From assembly GCF_037975245.1 (NCBI RefSeq), contig NC_092568.1, positions 32,272,501 through 32,336,500 on the forward strand: a stretch of 64,000 nt of DNA, written 5' to 3'. Both the position numbers and the translations under genes were made by a program. Shown here piece after piece: positions 50,762-62,544 of this stretch (positions are counted from its first letter, which is position 1; each line of letters starts with the position of its first letter). Below the pieces are notes generated by a model, which searched no databases, was not told the DNA's origin, and saw nothing but the letters and a program-made list of their open reading frames with translations. The DNA comes from Apostichopus japonicus. Lineage: Eukaryota; Echinodermata; Holothuroidea; Aspidochirotida; Stichopodidae.

Positions 50762-51062
50762 TCTTATATAGTCTAGTTTAGTAGCTAAAAAGGATCAGGA
50801 GGGACACTCAAGTCACCATCAATGGCACGATAGGACAGAGACAAAAACTGAAGACACAAACACTCAGACCCGAAAACAATGCTTAAAGTGCTTGTCCAAA
50901 GCATTCTTAAACCCATTGACACTACTTACAAGTACAACTTTCTCAGGCAAACCGTTCCACTCATACACAACCCAATTAGAAAAAAAGTTATGCTCCTATC
51001 ATATCATACGCAATTGTTAATTACGTGCAAAACGGCAAGAATTAGCTTGTTGCTAAGGACCA
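50762..51062 (-). pseudogene. CR1-like LINE 3'-end relic upstream of gene B
   Basis: Minus-strand translation around 51000-50885 reads EHNFFSNWVVYEWNGLPEKV then VSSVNGFKNALDKHF, the conserved C-terminal tail of CR1/jockey-type reverse transcriptases (FFxxRVxxxWNxLP and FKxxLD). Stops occur just upstream. A related fragment may lie at 35600-35750. It begins about 200 bp upstream of the gene B start codon. Confidence 0.65.
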
Positions 51063-51240
51063 GATGTGAGATCATCGCATTAATGGTTGTCAAATATATG
51101 TTCAAGGAGTACTATAAGTGCTACAAGGGGGCACATCACAGGACCCTCCATGGCTGGGTATACGTTTTTTTACGCGTCTCGATCCCTATACTGACGTAGT
51201 CGGTCGAGGTTATTGTACAGGCCCATGTCTGTCGACCCCT

Positions 51241-51859
51241 ACGTGACCACGGTACTTCAAGACCACCATAGGGTCGTGATCACGGATCTACGCCAAGAAA
51301 CTATTAATTTGATAACAAGTTGGATCTTGAACATTCAGACTTCAAACTACCCGAATTTCTCACTGTTTTTCGATTTTCCGAATTCTGCCAATCGATCATT
51401 TTACCCAATGGTGGCACCAGAAAATCCATGGTTGGGGGAGGAGTAGAAATGGGCAGCAGGTCAACACTTTTTTATGTAGGATTGGAGGTACTTTGGAAAT
51501 GCAAAAACGCGCCTGTATAAAGTACGCATCGTGGAAAATTCTATTTGCCTACAGGAAATACGTCATACAATCTATCCCCATACATCGGTGAACCAAATTT
51601 TAATGATGAGGGGTGTGTTGATCGATTTCGAAACCGAATCGACTTGGCTTTTTGTGACCGACTGTAGTGACTATATCTGAGTAAACTTGCGAAAAATAAA
51701 CCAACAAACGCGGGTGGAACTTACGATACTTTGTAATTTACAACTGTATAATTTACATTCACTGTTATTGGCTGGGAGTGCAGGGCCCCCCGGAAACTGC
51801 AGCACCCGGTGCGAGCTTGGAGCGCAACAAATAAAATAAATTTCAGAAAGAGGAATTAC

Positions 51860-51860
<1 letters not shown>
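51241..51860. other. Flank between gene B and the SINE/LINE block
   Basis: No gene or complete repeat recognised. The open frames at 51213-51446 and 51320-51520 lack any motif. Confidence 0.5.
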
Positions 51861-51863
<3 letters not shown>

Positions 51864-51896
<33 letters not shown>

Positions 51897-52120
51897 GAAA
51901 ATCGTAATGAGTTGGAAAATCAAGAACAGTGAAAAAACTTTCAGCCTCCACCGGGATTCGAACCACGGGCCTTCCGCTCTGTACGCGGACACCATAACCA
52001 CTAGGCTATGGACGCTGATTGTATGTCCAGAGGTTCGAAACCGGTAAGGAAGGTCGTAATTCCACTGTAGGCGTTTGTCACCTGTATCGAACAATACTTG
52101 TTCTGTTTTGGTGACATATT
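51864..52120 (-). mobile_element. tRNA-derived SINE with an (AT)n tail, copy 1
   Basis: On the minus strand an A box TAGCCTAGTGG (51998-52008) and a B box GGTTCGAATCC (51954-51964) are 33 nt apart, as in a tRNA-type RNA polymerase III promoter. About 100 nt of non-tRNA sequence precede the A box. The body ends AATTTTC-like TTTTCATTT and then runs into (AT)n at 51864-51892. A second copy is at 62092-62410. Confidence 0.8.
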
Positions 52121-52188
52121 TTGCCTTACTCTAGAGATCAAACATGATGCTAACCAACTCGAAATCATTTGTGATTCCTAAATATATT

Positions 52189-52435
<247 letters not shown>

Positions 52436-53250
52436 GTAGTATGTATGCCCTTTTCGCACCTTTTTGGGAGGTGGAGGTGGAATGAAGTAGTATAGTTGGG
52501 GCGTCCTTCGTGAATGATATTATTCGGTGCTGACAGCCCTATGAGAGATGCGAACAATGCACTCATTTCTTTTATTATAATTATTATTTTTAACTTTGCT
52601 TTATCCTATCTAAGTATTAAAAAATAATAATATAATAATAATAATAATAATAGCTTATTAAACCTCAGGATTGTTAAAACAAAACAAAAACGCATGACTC
52701 TTGGTTGACCCCTATACACTTGGACATGTGGAAAACCCTATATTTTGAATACAATGTCAAGTCAAAATGCAAAGAAAGCAATTACACAGTTTTTTTTTGT
52801 CTATTTATTATTTTATTTTATTTTATTTGTGTGCAACACCCCGTCAACCAATAAAGTACTGGTGATACAAATAACAGTGATATATAGTACGTGCCCCACT
52901 ACTTTGGTTACCATAACGGTGAGGAGACGGAATTAAACCAGTTCCGACATAACTCATTTCGAATAATTCATAATACAATTATTACAACAAAACTGCAGAG
53001 TAAGCACGAAAAGTAATGAACCCGTCAATATTCAAATGATGATTCTTCAAAGATACAAATATGGATTAATGAAGTCATATACATGATGTATATGACTTTA
53101 TTAATCCATATTCATCTCGAATATGACGGTGACCCCTTATCAGTAAACCTTCCTACGATATCCTTCATATTTTGTCTACGACTCCGATGTAAGAGATAAT
53201 ACAAATAGTAATGTGATAATACAAATAGTAATACAAATAGTAAATTTGAT
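52436..53250. other. Stretch between the microsatellite and the LINE
   Basis: No gene seen. A near-perfect palindrome is at 53059-53111: 26-nt arms starting ATATGGATTAAT with one mismatch. An (ATA)n tract lies at 52625-52650. Confidence 0.6.
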
Positions 53251-53571
53251 CTGATGTAAACACGGAAGCGAGACGTGTTATTTTCTAGCTCCGACTATTC
53301 TAAGTTTTTTCTCTGTTCGTTTTGCTATTATTGCAGACTTTTCAAAAGTGAACTTGGAAACTCATCTCATGAACTCTCTGACCAGCATCGGTAACACTTT
53401 ACTTCTATTTTGAAGATATTTTCATCAATTTGTTCCAGGCAACGACGCCTTCTGGCGTACGTTCGCTGAACCAAACCCTGAAATGGGTTCCACGAAACCA
53501 GAAACGAAATTTAATTTAAAGGAACGTAGTGTACGTATATCCTCGATAACAACTTTGAATTGTAAGATGTC

Positions 53572-54438
53572 GTGAGTGCTATAACTGAAGATCTCGGAAA
53601 GGACAAGATCACTACTTGTTTCAAATCATCTGGGTATTGGAATATTACCCTTGATCACAGAAGCGATGCCGACCTTCTATTGGAAACGGGAGTGATTATT
53701 AATGACCTGACGTGCGACGTACTTGGCGTATCAAGAACTTTTTTAACGGTAAGCCTATTTGGGGTACCACAATACATTACTGATGATGAACTTTCTGAGA
53801 AACTATCCGAATTCGGCTGTACCCTTATAAATAACTGGCATCGAAATTCATACCCTGACTATCCGAAAATTGAAAATGGGATACGCTACGTAAGATTGGC
53901 GCTGCCCGCTGACGTTAAGAGCCTACCCTACGCCGTTACTATAAACGGCGAACACATACGCCTGAAGCATAACAGTCAATCGAAGGTATGTAATCAGTGT
54001 CTGGGAACGGATCACATCAAGAAAAACTGCCCAAAGTACGTATGCCGAATTTGTAAAACCCAGGGTCATAGAGAAGCAAGTTGCCCTTCTGTGGTATGCT
54101 TTAACTGTCAGGGACTCGGGCATAAAAGCTTTAATTGTCCGGAAAGAACAGAAGTAGACGACGAATACAATAGCGATGAGACCGATGAACGAGTCAATCC
54201 CAAGACAACCGCAGACAGATCTGAGCACACAATAGAGCATGACCAGGCTAATACAGATCTTAACAGAATGGACCTGCCCCAAAACATCCAACAAAAGACA
54301 TCTTCAATGGAACACAGCCGAGCAAACACAGACAAACAACAGGAACCAAAGACTGGTAAGAAAGCTTCGCAAAAGGAACAAAAGGCAGCCACACCGACAC
54401 AAAGAATATCAGGAAGCAGGCAAAATGCAGAGGTTTGA
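53572..54438 (+). CDS. LINE ORF1 protein with three CCHC zinc knuckles
   Basis: An open frame of 289 codons. Residues 56-132 look like an RRM-type fold (VSLFGVP near the start of the first strand), followed by three C-x2-C-x4-H-x4-C knuckles at 140-153, 158-171 and 176-189, then an acidic and glutamine/lysine-rich tail. Such proteins bind the element RNA and help it into the nucleus. The frame has no ATG at its 5' end: it begins after a TAA at 53563 and the first possible starts are GTG, while an ATG at 53567 is one base out of register. One indel may therefore have removed the native start, making this copy defective. Confidence 0.8.
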   Translation: MSAITEDLGKDKITTCFKSSGYWNITLDHRSDADLLLETGVIINDLTCDVLGVSRTFLTVSLFGVPQYITDDELSEKLSEFGCTLINNWHRNSYPDYPKIENGIRYVRLALPADVKSLPYAVTINGEHIRLKHNSQSKVCNQCLGTDHIKKNCPKYVCRICKTQGHREASCPSVVCFNCQGLGHKSFNCPERTEVDDEYNSDETDERVNPKTTADRSEHTIEHDQANTDLNRMDLPQNIQQKTSSMEHSRANTDKQQEPKTGKKASQKEQKAATPTQRISGSRQNAEV

Positions 54439-54635
54439 GTCACTAATCAAACCACCAAGACAACAGAAAATCCACAACCCCCCAAAAGGCAAATGTCATC
54501 ATGTGATGCAGAGCAGTTCATGACGGTCAAATACAAGAAGAAAACGCTAATCCCAAACCTGAGTAGAGCGAGGAATTTCAAACCAGGTGAGACCAAGGTG
54601 ACACCGAGGGCTTATCCAACTGGAACTTTGCAGAA

Positions 54636-55298
54636 ATGAACCTCATAACAAATATATTCATTTTGATGGCGCTACCAGTTACTACTGCGAAAGCTGACCG
54701 GAGACAAAGTACCCCGAACGAACCGGAACATACTGATAAATTCAATGCTGTTATTTTAATTGAGCACAATATCTCATGTATGCATTACGACATTACATCA
54801 TTTAATAATCTCCCTAGACATGATGATTTATCTATTTTTCATCACAATAGTCGTAGTTTGAATCAAAATTTTAATGATATTACAACTTTTCTCTCTCTAC
54901 TCAGAGATGATTTCTCAATTATCGGATTTTCTGAAACTTGGCGAAACGACAGTATCTCACCTCTGATAAGCATTAATAATTTCACGTTAATAGAACAACA
55001 TCGCAGCGACCGAAGAGGAGGCGGGGTATATATGTTTATTTGTTCATAATACCCTGAGTTTCAAACATAGACCGGACCTGTCGATATTCAATCCGACGAT
55101 TGAATCTATATTTGTTGAGATAACAACACCTAGTAAAGAGAAAAGTATTATTGGCGTAATCTATAGACCACCAAATGGTTCGATAGATGATTTTAATGTT
55201 CATTTACAATGTATTCTTAACGTCATAACGCATACCAAATTTAAATCCTATATCATGGGAGACTATAATATCGATCTAACCAACAAACACAAATCCGC
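54636..55298 (+). pseudogene. LINE ORF2, 5' part (endonuclease N-terminal half)
   Basis: Encodes the first half of an apurinic-type endonuclease: HHNSRSL (metal-binding Asn) near 54845, GFSETW (catalytic Glu) near 54935, YRPPNGSIDDF near 55165 and MGDYNID near 55260. The frame shifts near 55035, so the first block ends in a stop at 55049 and the second continues in another frame. Coding is cut at 55298 by the DNA element and resumes at 59436. Confidence 0.85.
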
Positions 55299-55628
55299 TA
55301 CACTGTAAAAACACCTGGGTCATTTTGTGTGACCCATCTGCTGAGTCAGCCATACTGTACCCAGAAATGGGTCGTATTGGTTGAGTTATTACGCAAGATT
55401 GTTTGAAATTGTGAAATAGCGCGATGAAAGTTTGACTTTTTGCACTGGGTCATTCTCAAAGACTTTTCTCATTGGATAAGTTATGTCATGTGACCACTAT
55501 CAGCGTTTTTGCATGACGCCTTTCGTAGACAACAGCTGAACACCGTCACACAAATCTACAAACCATACGTAAATTCAGGACCAAGAAGGCAGTCTTAGTT
55601 GAATCAAAAACTTTGATGGGCTCTGAAA

Positions 55629-55695
55629 ATGGACACGTTTGTTAGTCCCATCCTTGATGACTGGGGTTTGCCAATGTAAATACCAATATTCAAAG
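55629..55695 (+). pseudogene. SAM-domain first exon inside the DNA element, with a premature stop
   Basis: ATG at 55629 gives MDTFVSPILDDWGLPM, then TAA (55677-55679) where a tyrosine codon would be expected, then IPIFK and a GTAAGT donor at 55696. The pattern ILxxWxLxxYxxxF is the start of a SAM domain, a protein-interaction module. Fish genomes have many SAMD3-like genes that start this way and contain the FKxxYxFDIxYPxQCxxTWEF block found further on; that comparison is from memory. The stop makes this copy non-functional. Confidence 0.55.
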
Positions 55696-56430
55696 GTAAG
55701 TATACGCCAAAGTATAACTGACTAGTTCAGGCCACAGGCGCTCGCAACGTTAATTAGTTAAATATTATATTATAGTATGCCATTGTAGATATGATGATAG
55801 GCTAGGCCTAAGTAACATGTTATTAGTGCTGCGAGCGCCGTGGTTCAGACAAGCCCATAATTACCCTGATACAGTGATAGTGATACTGATAGTGATACAT
55901 AGATAGCTGTAATGTTAGACCTAACGTTTGGTTTTTGATAAAGCATAGGCCTAACCTCACTACGTAAGTTTAACTAAATATAACGTTAGAGGCTAAGACT
56001 AGTATAATGTTACTTGTTAATAGCTATCTTGCTGAACAGAGAGTTAACAGTGTGCTATTAAATGTAGTAAAACAGTAGTATAATCAGACTTTTTAGTGGG
56101 GGTGGGGGAGAGCTGAAGGGTAGCAAGGAGTCTGTGCAAGGGGAGGGGGACAAGATATGGGGAAGGGGTGTAAGGGGAGGATAAAATTCTTGTATTTAAG
56201 GGGTGGACAAGATGTAAAATGGTTCATCATTTCTATCTTACTAATTTACTTGTATGTCAATTTGGGTGGGGGGATGGGGGTGACCAATTTGGGGCTTTTC
56301 CCCTACTGGTTATGCCACTGCAGTAAAATATGATATACTCCAACAAACAGTCTTTGCCAAAACTATAGTCGGTGTAATTGAACAATTGAAGTTAACTATA
56401 TATGTCCTATTTTTATCTGTGGACTATAGG

Positions 56431-56602
56431 TAGCATGGTACCCAAAAGCCCATGGGAAACATCCTGCTACAGGCTATGCTACAGACTATCTTGAGGAAAG
56501 ATTGCCCGAAAACGATCCAATGCCTTTAAGAAACAAGAAGCAACACCGAAAGAAGTAAAGAAGCCTACACCTGTAAAGTTCAACATAAAAACAGATCCAA
56601 AA
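56431..56602 (+). other. Exon-like segment within the DNA element
   Basis: Begins after CTATAG and ends before GGTACTAAT. It reads AWYPKAHGKHPATGYATDYL followed by EERLPENDP and a basic stretch, then a stop at about 56558. Not recognised with confidence; possibly the middle of the same SAM gene. Confidence 0.35.
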
Positions 56603-57005
56603 GGTACTAATACCATTATCTTGAACAGTCTACATACAATATACTCAGTAAGGGATATGGGTCAATTTCTTTTAACTGTCTAGGCTAATTAACTGATATT
56701 CCTACATCCTCAGTCATTCCTACTGGTATGTAATTAAATCGCATAAAAAGTCATGATGATTTTTCACTTATAACAGTCAGGTGCCAAGTTCAGTTGCTTG
56801 AACCTTAAAGTTAGTATGTAGGTAGCCCTTTGTGAGTAGATGATCCCTCTATTTTTTCATGGAGGTCCAAGATCATTTGAGGTCAACAGAATCTTAAATC
56901 TGCTATGGTAATGATTCAAGTGAAAAGATTTGCTAATTATTTAAATTAGTGACAACAGAATTAATTGTGCATTGAAAGCAGCAATTTATTTTCTTTCTTC
57001 CAAAG

Positions 57006-57260
57006 GTTGGGACCAATCTTCCTCATTTCATGGAAGATGAGCTTAAGCAAGATAGAACTCGAAAGCAGCCATTCGTCCTTGCATTTGGTGATAGAAGGTA
57101 TCCGACTCAGTCATTCGTGATCATCGAAGGGGTTGCTTTGTCAGCAACAGATTTGATTGCAGCTTTTGATATTTCTTTCAAATCATTGTACTTGTTTGAC
57201 ATAGCCTACCCCTGCCAGTGTCAAACAACCTGGGAATTTATACACAAATTCCTCATTAAG
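57006..57260 (+). pseudogene. Exon of the SAM-gene relic (conserved C-terminal block)
   Basis: Acceptor TTCTTTCTTCCAAAG at 57005 and donor AAG|GTTAGT at 57260 frame 85 codons. Key segments are QPFVLAFGDRRYPTQSFVII, then FDISFKSLYLFDIAYPCQCQ and TWEFIHKFL. This matches, from memory, a conserved block near the end of SAMD3-like fish proteins of unknown biochemical function. The last 101 bp of this exon are repeated twice more downstream. Confidence 0.55.
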
Positions 57261-57850
57261 GTTAGTGAAGGGAAAGGAAAGGTTTCGACATCCCCTTCAG
57301 TAAGAAGCCTACATGCTTTTTTAAGTAGTCAGTAAGAGAAAAAAACGTATGTAAACAACTTTTCAAAAGTAGTTTTTAATATGATTTTTTTTTTATACAG
57401 CAGCTTTTGATATTTCTTTCAAATCATTGTACTTGTTTGACATAGCCTACCCCTGCCAGTGTCAAACAACCTGGGAATTTATACACAAATTCCTCATTAA
57501 GGTTAGTGAAAGGAAGCCTACATGCTTTTTTAAGTAGTCAGTAAGAGAAAAAAACGTATGTAAACAACTTTTCAAAAGTAGTTTTTAATATGATTTTTTT
57601 TTTTATACTGCAGCTTTTGATATTTCTTTCAAATCATTGTACTTGTTTGACATAGCCTACCCCTGCCAGTGTCAAACAACCTGGGAATTTATACACAAAT
57701 TCCTCATTAAGGTTAGTGAAGGGAAAGGAAAGGTTTCGACATCCCCTTCAGTAAGAAGCCTACATGCTTTTTTAAGTAGTCAGTAAGAGAAAAAAACGTA
57801 TGTAAACAACTTTTCAAAAGTAGTTTTTAATATGATTTTTTTTTTTATAC
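57160..57850 (+). repeat. Tandem triplication of an exon and its intron
   Basis: Three head-to-tail copies starting CAGCTTTTGATATTTC at 57160, 57401 and 57611. Lengths are 241, 210 and 240 bp; copy 2 lacks about 31 bp after the donor. Each keeps the 101-bp exon part and the GTTAGT donor. Copies 2 and 3 are preceded by T-runs plus ATACAG or ACTGCAG, usable acceptors. Sequence identity is very high, so the amplification is recent. Confidence 0.9.
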
Positions 57851-59150
57851 ATTGTAACCTTTTATCGTATAATTTTCTCAAAACACATATAAGGGATATG
57901 AACATATCTCCTGTAAACCTTGGGCAGTGCAACATCAGGTTAACACTTAGTTCATGGTCATTAACATGATGGGATGATTACATGAGGTTTTTAATTTACA
58001 TAATGTGACAAAGTTGTTTGCTATTTATGTTTGCATGTTATATTACCTTGAACAAGGTTTAAGTTTCATTTGGTATTTGTTATTGTTAAGTTTAGAGGGA
58101 CTAAAGAAGCAGAACTGCCTCACAAACAGTGGTACAAAACTAGTGTTCTTCCATACATCATACATGCACAACTAGCCAAAAGTATGACTGATGTACATTT
58201 TTTGCCTGAGCAACCGAAAATTTAATACATATTGTAACATATTGGTGGTGCAAAAATATTTATTCACAGTGTTTCCATTTATTGATGACTTTTCAGTGAT
58301 TACTAAGTCTTGTACTGTATGTTTTAAACAGCTTTTTCTCATTCAAATCTAATGCTGTTTTGGTACAAGAACTACTGAGGAAATTATCACCTTTGGGATA
58401 TGCTTGCAAGATTTTATTAATTGGCAGCTGGCCATAGGGTTTGTCTTGCCCCACCAACCCACTGCAAAATATGTTTGATATTGTCTTTGACTTTTGACCA
58501 TGACAAAGCCCCCACCAAACATTGAGCTTTCCAAAATATTTGATTTCTTACAGCCACCATTGATGTACTACATGTCTTCTTTGTATACCTAACATTTTAT
58601 ACAATTGATAACTATGGAATGTTGTTTATTTATATTCTTTAAAAACAATTAGAAATGCTAGCTAATAATCAGATTACTACAGTGACTAAGGATACAAGTA
58701 GAGAGTGAGTGCATGCTCCAGTCTTGGTTAACTTAATATTACAAACACTGCAGCAAACCTAGCTGTGAGATCAACAATTAAAGTCTTTCAAGAAGTACAG
58801 AACATATTCCTCAGTGAACTAAAGTTTGTGCACATGAATAAATGATCAGTTGTTTTAGTTAAGTATGTTAGGATTTTAAAGAACATTGCTTAGTTTCCAA
58901 TGATTCTCAATTGGTACATTAGCCTTAGCCTATGTTCTTGTGTTCATTGTTTGTTTAGTTTTATGGGTATCACATTACTCTGATTTTTACTGTTACTCTG
59001 ATGTTCTAGTTGGAATAAAACAAAAAGAATATCGATAATTATATGTGAAATAGAAGAAATTGCATGCTTTATTGTAACACCACTTTGTGATTTGAATAAA
59101 TTAATTTATCATTAGGAATCAAAGTCTTATGTCATTTCTTTTATAGACTT
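57851..59150. other. Rest of the DNA element interior
   Basis: AT-rich with no recognised domain. A possible terminal coding segment reads AELPHKQWYKTSVLPYIIHA (from about 58110) and stops at about 58225, but I cannot assign it. Confidence 0.35.
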
Positions 59151-59435
59151 CCTGCAACTGCAAATGTAAATTCAGCTTTGACCCATTTACGTGGTTAATT
59201 TTTTTGACCCAATCTGCTGGGCTGGTGGAGATTGCACTAACCACTGGGTCAAAAGCTGGGTCAAAGTAGCATATGGGTCAAAGTAGCGTATGGGTCAAAG
59301 TAACCCAGTTTTAAGTCAGATGTCAAATGACACAGATCCTTGGTCAAATTGACCCAAACCTGGGCTGGTGGAGATTCCACTAAGTTGCTGGGTCAAATTT
59401 GGGTCAAAAAATGACCCAAGTGTTTTTACAGTGTA

Positions 59436-61788
59436 GTTTCTTAAACACTATTTACGCATATGGATTCACACCAACAATTAGCAAGCCCACCCGTATTAGT
59501 AGTAATTCGGCCACATTAATTGATAATATCATCACCAATGTTACCTCTACCATTACATCAGGAATTCTGATTACTGATCTTAGTGATCATTTACCCATTT
59601 TTATCAAAGTTCCCGCAAGAAAATATATACCAAAGAGCCCTATTCACGCTAGAAATTGTACTACCAATAATATAAGACGATTTGTATCAAGCATCAAAGA
59701 AAACAATTGGGACGATGTCCTCGATAAACATGACGTCAATGTTGCTTATGATAGATTTTATAATATTGTAGATTCAACTTATAATGATTGCTTTCCATAC
59801 CGTAAAATAACTAAAAGAGGTAAAAAGAAACATCCTTGGATCACAAAGGGTATACTAACCTCTATTCAAAGGAAAAATAAATTGTTCAAACGTTACATTA
59901 AGAATTCGACAGAAAGTAATAAGACTTCTTATAATACCTATCGTAATAAGCTTAATCATGTTATTAGATTCTCTAAGAGATTATATTTTAATAACAACTT
60001 TTATGATGCTAGAAATAATTCGAAGAATACCTGGAATATCATTAATGAAATTCTTCATAATGACCGCAAAAAATCAACATAGGCCTATCCTGCTTCTTTC
60101 AAAAATGGCGATCAAGAGATTACCAATGACATCGATATTGCAAACGACTTCAATAACTTCTTTATCAATCTTGGTCCTTCATTGGCAGACAAGATTACGA
60201 GCAAAGGGACGCATAATGAGTTTATGCATAAACTAGTCACAACAATTCGATTTTTACATTTCCTGTATGTGAGGAGGAACTCCTTAACGTTGCGACTGCT
60301 TGTCTAAAACCTAATAAAGCAGTAGGATATGATGATTTTAAGCCATGTATCATTAAACACATTATTCCTTTAATTACTAAGCCTTTGACTCATATTTGTA
60401 ACTTATCTTTTAATACTGGAACATTTCCAGATTAGTTGAAAATTGCAAAGGTTATTCCGATTTTTAAAAAGGGCGACGCAGATTTATACGAAAACTATAG
60501 ACCCATTTCATTGCTTTCATGTTTCTCGAAAAGCATTGAAAGAGTTTAATCGAATTTTTAATTTTCTTAACAAATATGACATTCTATGCAACCAACAATA
60601 TGGCTTTCGACCACATCATTCTACTGAACTTGCACTGGCAGATGCCGTTGACAAATTGTACAGCAGTCTTGATAATAATAGATCTTGCTTGTGTTCCTAG
60701 ATCTTTCCAAAGCGTTCGACACTATTGATCATACCATTCTACTTAGTAAATTACAACATTATGGCATCAGAGGAACGACGCTGAACTGGATCGATAGTTA
60801 TATATCTAATCGGCATCAATATATCTCTTACAAAAACACTCATTCTCATCTTGCAGAAATTCAATGTGGTGTTCCACAAGGCTCAATTCTAGGGCCTTTA
60901 CTGTTTATTATATATGTCAATGACATCTGCCACGTATCAGAAATCGCAAACATTACGTTATTTGCCGACGACACAAATATTTTTTTCGAATCAAATGAAA
61001 ATGAAAATTTATTTCATATTAAAGTGTCTTCTGAATTAAATAAATTTAACGACTGGTTTGCCTCTAATAAGCTATCGCTTAACATTGGCAAAACGAATTA
61101 TATCGTTTTTAATACATCCCGAAATTTTAGCTGGGATAAAGATATTTTTATGGGAGGTAAAATTCTCAAAGAAGTATTTGCTAATAAATTCTTAGGTGTA
61201 CATATTGATCATAAACTTTCATGGGGTGATCATATTTCCATAGTATGCAGGAAAGTTGCAAAGAATATAGGAATATAATCGAAATTGAAACACTACCTGC
61301 CACAACACATATTAAAGACTCTTTATCAAACTTTAGTGGTCCCACATTTTTCTTATTGCTCGATAATTTGGTCTGGTACACGTGATACTAATCTTAAGCC
61401 ACTTATTATATTACAAAAGAAAGCTGTCCGCCACATATCACATGCTGCACCACGTGATCACACCAACCTTCTATTCAAGGATTTGAATGTATTGAAAATT
61501 AATGACATAATACGTGTAAATCTTGCCACCTTCACTTATAAGGCTTGGAATGGACTCCTACCTAATGCATTTCATAATTATTTAATCAGTAATTCGGATA
61601 TACATCACCACAACACAAGACATGCAAATCATGCGCATTATTACAACACGAATACCTCAACAGGAATGTTAAGCCTCAGAAATCGAGCAATAAAAACCTG
61701 GAATTCTATTACTGACATTATTAAAAATAAATTATCGTGTAGGACATTTAGAAAATGTTATATTAAAGAAATAATTGCATCATATTAA
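59436..61788 (+). pseudogene. LINE ORF2, 3' part (end of endonuclease, reverse transcriptase)
   Basis: Starts with the endonuclease C-terminal half (SKPTRISSNSATLIDNI near 59480, SDHLPIF near 59585). The reverse transcriptase follows in pieces: KPNKAVGYDDF (60310), [12 protein letters not shown] (60500), QYGFRPHHSTELA (60600), [13 protein letters not shown] (60700), [13 protein letters not shown] (60870), FADDTNIF (60960, catalytic Asp pair), KFLGVHID (61190), then the tail LRNRAIKTWNSI (61680). Frames change near 60240, 60550 and 60690. Stops are at about 60080 (TAG), 60433-60435 (TAG where Trp is expected) and 61276-61278 (TAA). No RNase H domain follows. It cannot make active enzyme. Confidence 0.92.
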
Positions 61789-62091
61789 TTAAAATATCAT
61801 ATAATTGATTTATTGTCGAAACGTTTAGATTGATCTTTAATTTTTCCTTCTCTTTTCTTTCTTCAGGGAGTCTTCTACATTGTTAAGCTATTGTATGCTT
61901 TATAGAAGACTTCCTTTCACCTTGTATATTTGCACGTGAAAAAACAAAATAAATCAAATCAAATCAAATGTCCATACACGTGAGAGTTAAACGATTGTAA
62001 TGGCCGTGTGTCGTAACAAACAACTTCGTTTCGAAGAAACCATGCACTGCCTGGTACCGTTGTGATTTGTCGGCTAAATGAATCAAAATAT

Positions 62092-62092
62092 T

Positions 62093-62166
<74 letters not shown>

Positions 62167-62410
62167 ATAATATATATTATATATATATACATATATATAT
62201 ATATATAAATGAAAATCGTAATGAGTTGGAAAATCAAGAACAGTGCAAAAACTTCCAGCCTCCATCGGGATTCGAACCCGGGCCTCCCGCTCTATACGCG
62301 GACACCCTAACCACTATAGGCCATGGATGCTGATTGTATGCAGAGGTGTGAAACCGGTAAGGAAGGTCGTAATTCCAATGTAGGCGTTTGTCACCTGCAT
62401 CGAACAATAC
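62092..62410 (-). mobile_element. tRNA-derived SINE with an (AT)n tail, copy 2
   Basis: Same family as 51864-52120: B box GGTTCGAATCC at 62268-62278 and an A box with one inserted base near 62311-62323. The head (62330-62410) matches copy 1 closely. The minus-strand 3' end runs into (AT)n at 62092-62208, interrupted by ATAATAATA. The two copies share orientation. Confidence 0.8.
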
Positions 62411-62544
62411 AAGTTATGTATAGTCTTTACTTAATCTATATACTGCACCTTACACATGTCTTTTTATTGTATATCCAGCTATGTATACATTGATTATGCA
62501 GGTCATTATATTGTGTTTATATTGTTTTATTAAACTAGTACTTA

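Larger units (their letters stand above)
55301..59433. mobile_element. 4.1-kb TA-flanked inverted-repeat DNA element carrying a SAM-domain gene relic
   Basis: Inserted in LINE ORF2 with TA on both sides (55299-55300 and 59434-59435). The left end CACTGTAAAAACACCTGGGT and the complement of the right end CACTGTAAAAACACTTGGGT form the terminal inverted repeat, extending into GGGTCATTTT. Inside both ends the word GGGTCA or TGACCC recurs, at least ten times in the last 260 bp, as expected of transposase-binding subterminal repeats. The interior has spliced-gene features: a SAM-domain exon, two further exon-like segments and a triplicated exon. No transposase was recognised, so it is probably non-autonomous or has an unfamiliar mobilising protein. 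The TA target suggests Tc1/mariner-like or another TA-targeting superfamily, but the ends do not settle which. Confidence 0.85.
53260..61968 (+). mobile_element. Near full-length but inactive LINE, interrupted by a DNA element
   Basis: Non-LTR retrotransposon of the jockey/CR1-like type. ORF1 has three zinc knuckles, ORF2 has an apurinic-type endonuclease and a reverse transcriptase, and the 3' end is a short AAATC repeat (about 61950-61968). The 5' edge is a guess. ORF2 is split at 55300 by a 4133-bp insertion; without it the endonuclease frame continues in register. Other lesions: a frameshift near 55035, in-frame stops at about 60080 and 60433, a frameshift between about 60230 and 60245, another near 60550 and 60690, and a stop at 61276-61278. 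The 9995-10459 copy is a close relative. The exact clade needs a tree. Confidence 0.88.

Noticed and set aside
53923-54443. Minus-strand frames of 111-123 codons over LINE ORF1
   Set aside because: Shadows of the zinc-knuckle frame on the other strand; Cys-rich composition is a by-product.
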